A stretch of DNA of 64,000 bases from positions 53,412 to 117,411 of the forward strand of contig CAYNBI010000001.1 of assembly GCA_964395315.1 (NCBI GenBank), given 5' to 3'. The position numbers were made by a program, and so were the translations under genes. Under the pieces are notes generated by a model, which worked only from the letters and a program-made list of their open reading frames with translations, was not told the origin of the DNA and searched no databases. Of this stretch, positions 8,645 through 16,397 are shown one piece after another (the stretch's first letter is position 1; the number at the start of each line of letters is the position of its first letter). This DNA comes from CAVORB01 sp964395315 (GTDB lineage: Bacteria; Pseudomonadota; Gammaproteobacteria; Chromatiales; Chromatiaceae).

Positions 8645-10094
8645 CACCGCGCCGAAGGGCTTTTTGCGGCGCTTTCGCGACCTGGTCGCCGATCTGGGCG
8701 ATTGCGAGGACGTGCGCCTCGAGAGCTCGGTTCGCCTGGGTGACGAGAAGGTCCGGCTTCCGTACCCGCTGCCGCCGCTGCAGCTGGTGCTCGGCGGCGA
8801 GGACGGCAAGCGCCTCAGCCTCTTGCCCGAGGCGACGCTGACCGCGGACGGCGGTGCCACTCACAACGGGGCATACCTGCTGATCGACCCCGACCACTAT
8901 TTCGACGGCATCAATGGGTTCTATCGCCTCGGTCCGGGCGATTCCATGACCCTTGGCCGGGAGGATGCGCTGCAACAGGAGGTGCTGCGGTATCCGAGGT
9001 CGGTCGCCGAGAGCCACCTTCGCATCAAGTTCACGGACAAGGGGCTGGTGCTCAAGGACAGGGCTCCAGAACACGCTACCTGTCTGTCGCCGCTCTCCGC
9101 AGACAGTGCTTGTCAACGTCTCGCCGAATGGCGTCGCGGGAAGCTCGAGCGCTTGACAAGGCTGCTGCCGGCGCCGCTGGCACCGCTGCCCCGCGAGGAT
9201 GCGATGGAGTTGATCATCGAGGTCATGCAGGCGATGGAGCGCGAAGACCGGCAGTCAATGGATGCGGAGGGGCGTTGCGGAGGATTGGTGGTCGTTCCCG
9301 ACGAGTTGAACACGTTCTTCGTCGGAGACCTGCACGCCCGCATCGACAACCTGCTGGTCGTGCTGACCCAGAACGGATTTCTGGAGGCGCTCGAGGAGGG
9401 TACGGGAGCACTCGTCTTCCTGGGCGACGCGGTGCATCCGGACGAGGAGGGGGAGGAGGAGCGCATGGACAGCTCGATGCTGATGATGGACATTCTGTTC
9501 CTGCTCAAGCTGGCGTTCCCGGGCCGCGTCTTTCATCTGCGCGGTAATCACGACAGCTTCTCGGCGGACATCAGCAAGAACGGCGTGCCCCAGGGGCTGC
9601 TCTGGGAGCAGGCCCTGCACGAGGCCCGTGGCGCGAAGTATGCGCGCGCCATGTCCCGTCTCTATGACATGCTGCCCTACGTGGCCCTGTCGCGGGGCGC
9701 GGTCGCTTGTCATGCTGGGGCGCCGAGCAGCAAGGTGTCACGGGACATGGTGGTGAATATCCGGCAGCACCCGAAGCTGGAGTACGAGCTCACCCATGTG
9801 CGCCTGCGAAAACCCAATTCCCCCAGCGGCTACGGTCGCGGGGACGTGAAGCGTTTCCGCCGCTCGCTGGAAGTCGACGCCGACGCCGCCTTCATCGTAG
9901 GGCATACCCCCCTGTCTACGGACGACACCCTGTGGCCGGAGGCCGGGGGAATCGCACACCACCACGTCGTCTTCGGGGCACATCCGGGTTGGGTCGGCGT
10001 CATCGCGCAAGTGGGAAACCGCTTGATTCCGCTCCGGTATCCGGTCGAACCCTTGCACAGCGCCTTCAATCGCATCGCCGCTCGAAACCCCTGA
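8628..10094 (+). CDS. FHA-like domain fused to a PPP-family Ser/Thr phosphatase
   Basis: A 488-residue soluble protein. Residues about 100–150 look like an FHA phosphopeptide-binding domain (LGRED, then SVAESHLRI, then LVLKDRAPEHAT). Residues about 225–480 form a calcineurin-like metallophosphatase core with GDLHARIDN (233–241), FLGDAV (265–269), LRGNHD (304–309), CHAG and GHTPL, the metal ligands of PPP enzymes. The usual GDxVDRG is altered to GDAVHPD, with an acidic insertion EEGEEER, so substrate choice may differ. The start at 8628 overlaps the upstream P-loop gene; GGAGG lies further upstream than usual. The reader-plus-phosphatase layout implies it removes phosphate from proteins or phosphorylated metabolites; the target is unknown. 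Confidence 0.82.
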   Translation: MSEPIDTAPKGFLRRFRDLVADLGDCEDVRLESSVRLGDEKVRLPYPLPPLQLVLGGEDGKRLSLLPEATLTADGGATHNGAYLLIDPDHYFDGINGFYRLGPGDSMTLGREDALQQEVLRYPRSVAESHLRIKFTDKGLVLKDRAPEHATCLSPLSADSACQRLAEWRRGKLERLTRLLPAPLAPLPREDAMELIIEVMQAMEREDRQSMDAEGRCGGLVVVPDELNTFFVGDLHARIDNLLVVLTQNGFLEALEEGTGALVFLGDAVHPDEEGEEERMDSSMLMMDILFLLKLAFPGRVFHLRGNHDSFSADISKNGVPQGLLWEQALHEARGAKYARAMSRLYDMLPYVALSRGAVACHAGAPSSKVSRDMVVNIRQHPKLEYELTHVRLRKPNSPSGYGRGDVKRFRRSLEVDADAAFIVGHTPLSTDDTLWPEAGGIAHHHVVFGAHPGWVGVIAQVGNRLIPLRYPVEPLHSAFNRIAARNP

Positions 10095-10179
10095 ACGCCC
10101 ATCGCTGCGTCGGCGCCCCGGCCGGCGACGAGCTACCGAGCGCCCCGCGGCAGGCAAAACGCTGCTTTCGCCCCCAGAG

Positions 10180-10208
10180 AATGACGGAACCCTTACGGTT
10201 CCGTCATT
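10180..10208. promoter_or_regulatory. Perfect 12-bp inverted repeat (operator or weak terminator)
   Basis: AATGACGGAACC, a 5-base spacer CTTAC, then the exact reverse complement GGTTCCGTCATT. It lies 86 bases after the phosphatase stop and about 170 before the UspA start. There is no run of T on either side, so a dimeric-regulator operator is as likely as a terminator. Confidence 0.5.
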
Positions 10209-10377
10209 TAGCTGTAATAATATCGACGGAGATTTTGCAGGGCGCTGCGCGCGTCGACTGCGTGGACGCCAGACGCGCATGGGTCTCACAGCAGTGGTGC
10301 CCATGGCAAGTGGATGGGGTCCCTGCGCCGATATGCGAATCCCGCTTTCCCGCACAATAAAATTAAGGATCACGACA

Positions 10378-10848
10378 ATGACTGACAAAGGCCAAGATTC
10401 CCCCATCCTGGTGCCGGTCGACTTTTCCGTGCACTCGGAGGCGGCGCTGGTGACCGCGGTCGAGCTTGCCGCTTGCCTTGGGCGGTCGCTCCTCGTGCTG
10501 CACGTGGTGCACGATCCCGGAGAGATGCCCGGTTACTACGCGCGGGCACTGAAGAAGAAGCAACTTCATCGCATCGAGGACGGCGCGGCGGAAATGCTCG
10601 AGGAGTTCCTGGCCCGGGTAGTGAAGGATCACCCGGAGCTGAAGAAGCTGAAGAAGCTCGATTCGATACTGGTCAAGGGGCTCCCGACCGCGAGGATCCT
10701 CGAGGTTTCGGAGAAGAAGAACGCCAGCATGATCGTAATCGGCAGCAAGGGACTCACCGGTATCAAGCATCTCGTGATGGGCTCGGTGGCCGAGCGTATC
10801 GTCCACTTCGCCAAGATCCCCGTCACCGTGGTCAAAGCCCGCTCCTAG
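10378..10848 (+). CDS. Universal stress protein, UspA family
   Basis: A 156-residue single-domain Usp protein. It begins ILVPVDFSVHSEAAL, the usual first strand and ATP-contacting Asp, and near its end has GSKGLTGIKHLVMGS, which satisfies the G-x2-G-x9-G-S nucleotide-binding pattern, so it should bind ATP. The ATG at 10378 follows AAGGATCACGACA. A charged helix EELKKLKKLD is unusual but in frame. It sits between the phosphatase and the Na/Pi cotransporter gene in the phosphate island. A second Usp on the opposite strand (12824–13375) has a degenerate nucleotide motif. Confidence 0.88.
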   Translation: MTDKGQDSPILVPVDFSVHSEAALVTAVELAACLGRSLLVLHVVHDPGEMPGYYARALKKKQLHRIEDGAAEMLEEFLARVVKDHPELKKLKKLDSILVKGLPTARILEVSEKKNASMIVIGSKGLTGIKHLVMGSVAERIVHFAKIPVTVVKARS

Positions 10849-10923
10849 GCCTATACGACGCCCGCGTCGCGCCGCACCCGGCGCGGGCTTCCATCCCAAC
10901 GTCGCACAGCCGGATTTCAGCCT

Positions 10924-12723
10924 ATGTTTACCCCCAAGTATCTGCTTCGACTGCCAATTCCCGCTCCCTCCGCCCTCGGCATTGGGTTGTTGCTGCTCGG
11001 CCTGGCGTCGACCGCCTGGGCCGGCAGCGACGACGGAGGGATCGATTGGGCGGTCATGGCCATGGGGCTCTTCGGCGGACTGGCCCTGTTCCTTTACGGC
11101 ATGGAGATGATGTCCGATGCGCTCAAGGCGGTGGCCGGGGAGCGCATGAAGGATATCCTCGCCAAGCTCACCACCAACCGGTTCATGGGTGCGATAACCG
11201 GTGCCTTCGTCACCGCCATCATTCAGTCCTCGTCGGTCACCACGGTGCTGGTGGTGGGCTTCATCACCGCCGGTCTGATGTCCTTGGCCCAATCCATCGG
11301 CGTCATCATGGGTGCAAACATCGGCACCACCATCACGGCGCAGATCGTGGCCTTCAAGGTCACCAAGGCCGCCCTGCTGATGATCGGCGTGGGCTTCACC
11401 ATGCTCTTCGCCTCCAAGAACGAGCGCACCAAGCAGTACGGCGGCATGCTCATGGGCCTGGGCCTGATCTTCTTTGGCATGAGCGTCATGAGCGATGCCA
11501 TGAGCCCGTTGCGCAGCTACCAGCCCTTCCTGGACCTGATGAAGACCATGGAGAACCCGATCGTCGGTATCCTGGTCGCAGCTGCATTCACTGGCCTGGT
11601 CCAGTCGTCCTCGGCCACGACCGGCATCGTGATCGTGATGGCCAGTCAGGGCTTCATCACCCTGCCGACGGGTATCGCGCTCGCATTCGGCGCCAACATC
11701 GGGACCTGTGTGACCGCCCTGCTGGCATCCATCGGCAAGCCGCGAGAGGCGGTGCGCGCGGCCCTCGTCCATGTCCTGTTCAACGTCGCCGGCGTGTTGA
11801 TCTGGGTTGGGTTCATTCACCAGCTCGCTGACTTCGTACAGTGGTTCTCACCCGCCTATCCGGAGCTCAGCGGAACGGAGCGACTGGCGGCAGAGGCGCC
11901 GCGGCAGATCGCAAATGCCCATACCATCTTCAACGTGGCCAACACGATCATCTTCATCTGGTTCACCGGCCAGCTGGCGCGCCTGGTGGAGTGGCTGGTG
12001 CCCGACCGGCCGTTGGAGGAGGAGGCGTTGGTGGTTCGCGCCAAGTATCTTGACGAGGAGCTGCTGTCAACGCCCTCCCTGGCGCTGGACCGGGTGCGTC
12101 TGGAGGTGCTGCACATGGGCGAGCGCGTGCAGGAGATGATGTCGAAGATCATGCCGGCCATCATCACTGGCAACAAGGAGCAACTCGCCGCCATCCAGCG
12201 CATGGACGACAACGTCGATGTTCTGCACGCCCAGATCATCGGGTACCTGGGCAAGATCAGTGCACAGTCGCTGACGGAGACCCAGAGCGCCGAGTTCCTG
12301 CGCCTGATGGAGGCCGTGAACGACCTCGAGAACATCGGCGACACGATCGAGACGAACCTCGTCGTGCTCGGCAACGAGCGCATCGATGAGCGGGTCAAGA
12401 TCAGCAAGCCGACTCAGGAGGTGCTCATGGGCTTCCATGAAGCGGTCAATAAGGCCGTGTGGTCGGCCGTGCAGGCGGTGGCGCAGAAGAACGAGGTCGC
12501 TGCCCAGACGGTGACTTCCATGAAACAGGAGATTACGCGGATCGCCGAATCCGCGGCGGCGCACCAGGCGCAGCGTCTGGTGGCGGAGGAACCCAATCGC
12601 ATACCGGCTTACACGATCGAGATGGATATCATCGAAAAGCTCAAGCGGATCTACTACTTTGCCAAGCGCATGGCTAAGACGGTCGAATCACAAGAACCGG
12701 GAGGTGCCGTCGAGGCGGCCTGA
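10924..12723 (+). CDS. Na/Pi cotransporter (NptA/YjbB type) with PhoU-like C-terminal domain
   Basis: A 599-residue membrane protein. After a hydrophobic N-terminal helix it carries two PF02690 Na/Pi repeats, each with the key QSSS motif (IIQSSSVTTVL and LVQSSSATTGI) and GANIGTT or GANIGTC. From about residue 390 to the end it is a soluble helical domain like PhoU (RLEVLHMGERVQEMM, then DLENIGDTIETNL). The family imports or exports phosphate with sodium; the PhoU-like tail is thought to regulate it. A 75-base gap with a GC-rich hairpin separates it from uspA. The first ATG is used and gives a plausible signal-like helix. Confidence 0.9.
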   Translation: MFTPKYLLRLPIPAPSALGIGLLLLGLASTAWAGSDDGGIDWAVMAMGLFGGLALFLYGMEMMSDALKAVAGERMKDILAKLTTNRFMGAITGAFVTAIIQSSSVTTVLVVGFITAGLMSLAQSIGVIMGANIGTTITAQIVAFKVTKAALLMIGVGFTMLFASKNERTKQYGGMLMGLGLIFFGMSVMSDAMSPLRSYQPFLDLMKTMENPIVGILVAAAFTGLVQSSSATTGIVIVMASQGFITLPTGIALAFGANIGTCVTALLASIGKPREAVRAALVHVLFNVAGVLIWVGFIHQLADFVQWFSPAYPELSGTERLAAEAPRQIANAHTIFNVANTIIFIWFTGQLARLVEWLVPDRPLEEEALVVRAKYLDEELLSTPSLALDRVRLEVLHMGERVQEMMSKIMPAIITGNKEQLAAIQRMDDNVDVLHAQIIGYLGKISAQSLTETQSAEFLRLMEAVNDLENIGDTIETNLVVLGNERIDERVKISKPTQEVLMGFHEAVNKAVWSAVQAVAQKNEVAAQTVTSMKQEITRIAESAAAHQAQRLVAEEPNRIPAYTIEMDIIEKLKRIYYFAKRMAKTVESQEPGGAVEAA

Positions 12724-12765
12724 TGGGCCGAGCGCCTGGACCAGGAGGCTGATCGGGAATTGGCA

Positions 12766-12784
12766 GGGCACCGCAGCGGTGCCC
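12766..12784. terminator. GC-rich hairpin after the Na/Pi cotransporter gene
   Basis: GGGCACCGC and its exact reverse complement GCGGTGCCC are separated by a single base, 43 bases after the cotransporter stop and between convergent genes. It lacks a T tract, so it may be a Rho-assisted or bidirectional end rather than a classic intrinsic terminator. Confidence 0.4.
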
Positions 12785-12823
12785 GCGCCAAGCCCTTAGA
12801 AGATCTTGCGGAAGCCCTCGGTC

Positions 12824-13375
12824 TTAAGCTCCCAGCGACTCGACTGGCGCGATTTCAGGTGCGACCGGCCGGTGAACCGTCAATGGAACGACGGGGTCTG
12901 CCCCTTGGCCGAGAACAACCACCGGACAAGACGCGTGCCGGACCACGGATTCCGTGACCGAGCCGTAGAGCCATCGGCCCAGCCCGCCCCGGTTGTGGCT
13001 GCACATCACGATCATGCTGGCGTCGTTGAGCTTGGCGAGCTCGAGGAGTCGGGTTTCCGGGACACCCTCGACGACGACGACGCGTACGTCGCGCACCGCC
13101 TTGATGGTGTCGTCCCTCTCGCGAAACGCGGCCAAACGCTCCTCGATCATCGAGCGGGCAATATCGCTCATGGGCATGGTATCGTTTGAGCCGTGTCCTC
13201 GGCGGTACATGCCCGTTGTCGCACCAGTTTCGTGGACCACGTGCGTCAGGAGCAACGGTTGCCCGAATTTCGTCGCCAACTCGACGCCGTGTCGCAGACA
13301 GGGCTCGAAGCGATCGGAAAGGTCGAGTGCGACCAGCACGGGCTTGCCTTTGAAACTGGTCTTGAAGCTGTCCAT
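12824..13375 (-). CDS. Universal stress protein, UspA family, degenerate nucleotide motif
   Basis: A 183-residue Usp-domain protein: strand 1 KPVLVALDLSDRFEPCL, and the C-terminal region MCSHNRGGLGRWLYGSVTES. Compared with the usual G-x2-G-x9-G-S pattern the first two glycines are replaced by Cys and Asn, so nucleotide binding is doubtful. A 30-residue Pro/Val-rich tail follows the domain. The ATG at 13375 has GGGGGG upstream with good spacing, which is preferred over the longer frame starting at 13507. It is transcribed divergently from the 2PGK-like gene with about 146 bases between them. Confidence 0.82.
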   Translation of the reverse strand: MDSFKTSFKGKPVLVALDLSDRFEPCLRHGVELATKFGQPLLLTHVVHETGATTGMYRRGHGSNDTMPMSDIARSMIEERLAAFRERDDTIKAVRDVRVVVVEGVPETRLLELAKLNDASMIVMCSHNRGGLGRWLYGSVTESVVRHASCPVVVLGQGADPVVPLTVHRPVAPEIAPVESLGA

Positions 13376-13521
13376 CTGATGCCCCCCGGGGACCGTCAAG
13401 AAATTTGCTCGAACTTTGAGGATATCGTTGAAAGGTTTCGTTTTTATGACGATCTCGGCAGCGCGCCGTTTCGCGTTTGCCGGAACCTTTGACGGGGTTT
13501 CGCGCACGTAGGGACATAAGG

Positions 13522-14700
13522 ATGGCCAAAATCTATGTTACCGAGGGGGCGGAGGGCAGTCCCGTACCCTTCCTGCGGGGGATTCTGACCCGGTCCCTGA
13601 ACGACGCCGGCCTCGCCTTCGAGCAGGCGTACAAGGCTGCGTCCGATATCCGTCAGCGTCTCGGCGAGATCGAGAGCGTCACGAACGACGAGTTGCGCGT
13701 CCTGGTGCGCAGCTACTTGACGGAGCATTTCCCGGCGGCGGTAGCGGAGTCTTACGATGCCGCGCGCAAGCCGACGAGCGGAATCCTTGTCCGCGGGTCA
13801 GACGGCGAACTGCAGCCCTTCTCACGCACCGAGCACGTGCGCTGCCTTTCCGCATGCGGACTCAGCGAGGAGCAGGCGTCCAAGGCAAGCGACATGATCC
13901 TCGACGCGCTCTCGGAGAAGCAGCTGTGGGAGATCACCAGCCGCCAGCTGCGCGAGCTGACGCAGAACTGCCTGGAGGCACACTTCGGCGAGCGCGCTGG
14001 CGAGCGTTACCGGGTGTGGATGGAGTTCAACCACAGCGGGCGCCCGCTGATCCTGCTCGTGGGCGGCACCACCGGCAGCGGTAAGAGCACCGTGGCCACG
14101 GAGCTCGCGCACCGCTTAGGCATCGTTCGTACCCAGTCGACGGACATGCTGCGCGAGGTCATGCGCATGCTTATCCCCGACAGATTGCTGCCGGTGCTGC
14201 ACCGGTCTTCCTTCGACGCTTGGCGGGCGTTTCCGGCAAGAAGCTCCGGCACGGACGACCCGGACGAGCTGCTTGCCGCGGGTTATCAGCGCCAGGCCGA
14301 GCTGTTGGCGGTACCATGCGAGGCGGTCATCGGGCGGGCCATCCGAGAACGGGTTTCCCTGATTCTCGAGGGGGTGCACATCCACCCCGAGCTGCCGGAG
14401 CGCATCGAGCACATATCCGATGCGGTCGTGGTGCACATCATGCTGGGGGTGCTGAAGCCGGAGGAGCTGCGTCAACGCCTGTCAGGGCGCCGCCACGAGG
14501 CGCCGGAGCGGGGCGCCAAGGCCCATGTGGCCAATTTCGAGCGCGTCTGGCGGCTGCAGGCGTATCTTCTTTCGGAGGCCGACCGCGCGGGCACTCCGAT
14601 CATTATCAACGAGGACAAGGACAAGGCCACCAACCTCGTCCTGCAGACCCTGATCGACGTGCTCGCGCGCGCCGAGGAGGAGGACGGCAAGGGCGACTAG
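13522..14700 (+). CDS. 2-phosphoglycerate-kinase-like protein with two ATP-cone-like repeats
   Basis: A 392-residue protein. Residues 1–80 and about 86–165 are two related helical repeats of ATP-cone type: VPFLRGILTRSLNDAGLAFE against QPFSRTEHVRCLSACGLSEE, each followed by an ELRxL or QLREL segment. Residues 178–390 are a P-loop kinase: GGTTGSGKST (181–190), STDMLREVMR, LILEGVHIHPE and a late RRHEAPERGA basic stretch. This is the layout of 2-phosphoglycerate kinase, which in methanogens makes 2,3-bisphosphoglycerate. In bacteria the substrate is untested. The ATG at 13522 follows AGGGACATAAGG. Its stop codon overlaps the stop of convergent pstB1. Confidence 0.8.
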   Translation: MAKIYVTEGAEGSPVPFLRGILTRSLNDAGLAFEQAYKAASDIRQRLGEIESVTNDELRVLVRSYLTEHFPAAVAESYDAARKPTSGILVRGSDGELQPFSRTEHVRCLSACGLSEEQASKASDMILDALSEKQLWEITSRQLRELTQNCLEAHFGERAGERYRVWMEFNHSGRPLILLVGGTTGSGKSTVATELAHRLGIVRTQSTDMLREVMRMLIPDRLLPVLHRSSFDAWRAFPARSSGTDDPDELLAAGYQRQAELLAVPCEAVIGRAIRERVSLILEGVHIHPELPERIEHISDAVVVHIMLGVLKPEELRQRLSGRRHEAPERGAKAHVANFERVWRLQAYLLSEADRAGTPIIINEDKDKATNLVLQTLIDVLARAEEEDGKGD

Positions 14701-15494
14701 CCGTAGCGGCCCTCGATGTAGTCGCCGGTCTCCTTGTGTGCGGGGGTCACGAACAAGCGCTCCGTCGGGGCGTGCTCCACTACCTTGCCCATGAGCATGA
14801 AGATGCATTCCTCGCTGGCGCGTCGCGCCTGGGCCATGTTGTGGGTCACGATCAGGATGCTGTATTCGCCGCGCAGCTCCCAGATCAACTCCTCGACCGC
14901 TTCGGTACCCTTGGGATCGAGGGCGGAGCAGGGCTCGTCCATCAGCAGCAAGTCGGGTTTCACCGGGAGCAGGCGCGCGATGCAGAGCTTCTGCTGTTCC
15001 TCCAGGGACAGTTCGGTCGCCTTGCGTTTGAGCTTGTCCTTGACCTTGTCCCAGAGCAGCACTGTGCGCAGGGCCTGCTCCACGATTTCGTCGGCCTTTC
15101 CGCCCTTGCCCCTCATGTGGAGCCTATGTCCGAAGAGGATGTTGTCGCGGATGGAAATGGGCAGCGGATTGGGGCGCTGGAAGACCATACCCACTCGCTT
15201 GCGGACCTGCACCAGCTCTACTGCAGGGTCATAGATGTTCTGTCCCCGCACCTCGATGCTGCCCTCGATGCGGACGTAGCCCAAGCGCTCGTTGATGCGG
15301 TTGACGCTCCTCAGAAAGGTCGATTTCCCGCACCCCGACGGCCCGATCAGGGAGGTGATGATGCCTGCCTTGATGTCCAGGTTGACGTCGTAGAGTGCCT
15401 GGAAGGTGCCGTACCAGAGGTTGAGACCCTGGGTCTGGATGGCGTAGTCCGACGCCGACGGCTCGACTTGGACCTGTTGTGCTGCTGTGTTCAT
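14697..15494 (-). CDS. pstB: Phosphate ABC transporter ATPase PstB1, degenerate signature motif
   Basis: A 265-residue PstB-family ATPase for phosphate import. Walker A GPSGCGKST (51–59), Q-loop Gln in MVFQRPNP (106), Walker B LLLMDEPCSALD (182–193) and H-switch VTHNM (His 218) are all present. The ABC signature is not LSGGQ but LSLEEQ (162–167), at a place that faces the partner subunit's ATP. The neighbouring gene encodes a second PstB-like ATPase with the complementary set of defects. The start MNTAAQ at 15494 is preferred over an upstream extension to 15557. It is the last gene of the pst operon, 81 bases after pstB2. Confidence 0.9.
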   Translation of the reverse strand: MNTAAQQVQVEPSASDYAIQTQGLNLWYGTFQALYDVNLDIKAGIITSLIGPSGCGKSTFLRSVNRINERLGYVRIEGSIEVRGQNIYDPAVELVQVRKRVGMVFQRPNPLPISIRDNILFGHRLHMRGKGGKADEIVEQALRTVLLWDKVKDKLKRKATELSLEEQQKLCIARLLPVKPDLLLMDEPCSALDPKGTEAVEELIWELRGEYSILIVTHNMAQARRASEECIFMLMGKVVEHAPTERLFVTPAHKETGDYIEGRYG

Positions 15495-15575
15495 GGTTGC
15501 GTATGGGGCAATCTGATCTGTGGTTTCGGGTCCGCGCCCAAGCGCCTGGCGCGTCACACGCGCGGTCTGGCAAGG

Positions 15576-16397
15576 CTATCCGAAGCGACCCTCGACGTAA
15601 TCCCGCGTGCGCTGGTCCTTGACGGTCCCGGTGAACAGCTCTTCCGTCTCGCCGACCTCCACGCACTCGCCGCCCAGGAAGAAGGCCGTGCGGCTGGCAA
15701 GGCGCCGCGCCTGCTGCACCAGGTTGGTGACCAGCAGGATCGTGACCTCCTTGCGCAGCTCTTTCAGCACGTCCTCGATGCGCATGGTGGTGACCGGGTC
15801 CACGGCGATGGAGAACTCGTCCAGCATCAAGAGCTCAGGCTCCTGGGAGAGTGCCCGGGCGATGGTGAGGCGCTGCTGCTGTCCCCCGGACAGCAGGCTC
15901 CCGAGGGCGTTGAGCCGGTCCTTGACCTCGTCCCAGAGCGCGGCGCGGGTCAGGCAGCGCTCCACGATCACGTCCAGCTCGGCCTTGCTCTTGATGCCCC
16001 TTAGCCGGGGTGACAGGGCGACGTTTTCGTAGACGGTCATCGGCAAGCCGACCGGCAAAGGAAACACCACGCCGATGCGGCTGCGCAGGGCGTAGACGTT
16101 GTTCAACTGGCGGATGTCGCGGCCGTTGAAGCGGATCTCCCCGTCCACCTGCATTCCGGAGGTGAACATGTCCATGCGGTTGATCGCCTTGAGGAAGGAC
16201 GTCTTTCCAGCGTTGGCAGGGCCGATGATGCCGAAGATCTCGTGCTCCTTGACGTCGAGGGTGACCCCTTGCAACGCCACGGCATTGCCGTAGCGGATGG
16301 TCAGGTCCTTGATCTCGAGCTTGGTGCGGCCCTGGTCGGGGGCCGCGGCTGGGATTTCCTGCTCGGGCGTCGTCGCGGTTGCGGCTTGACTTACCAT
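15576..16397 (-). CDS. PstB-like ATPase PstB2 lacking Q-loop Gln and H-switch His
   Basis: A 273-residue ABC ATPase of the PstB family with an extra N-terminal tail of about 25 residues. The signature LSGGQQQRL (169–177) is perfect and Walker B MLDEF keeps the Glu. Walker A is altered to GPANAGKTS (59–67), the Q-loop Gln is Pro (VVFPLPVG, residue 113) and the switch His is Asn (LLVTNLVQQ, residue 225). These are residues its own ATP site needs for hydrolysis and coupling. Its start overlaps the pstA stop by 7 bases, so it is translated with the permease genes. It is best read as the catalytically impaired half of a heterodimer with PstB1; a homodimer would lack both switch His residues. Confidence 0.88.
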   Translation of the reverse strand: MVSQAATATTPEQEIPAAAPDQGRTKLEIKDLTIRYGNAVALQGVTLDVKEHEIFGIIGPANAGKTSFLKAINRMDMFTSGMQVDGEIRFNGRDIRQLNNVYALRSRIGVVFPLPVGLPMTVYENVALSPRLRGIKSKAELDVIVERCLTRAALWDEVKDRLNALGSLLSGGQQQRLTIARALSQEPELLMLDEFSIAVDPVTTMRIEDVLKELRKEVTILLVTNLVQQARRLASRTAFFLGGECVEVGETEELFTGTVKDQRTRDYVEGRFG

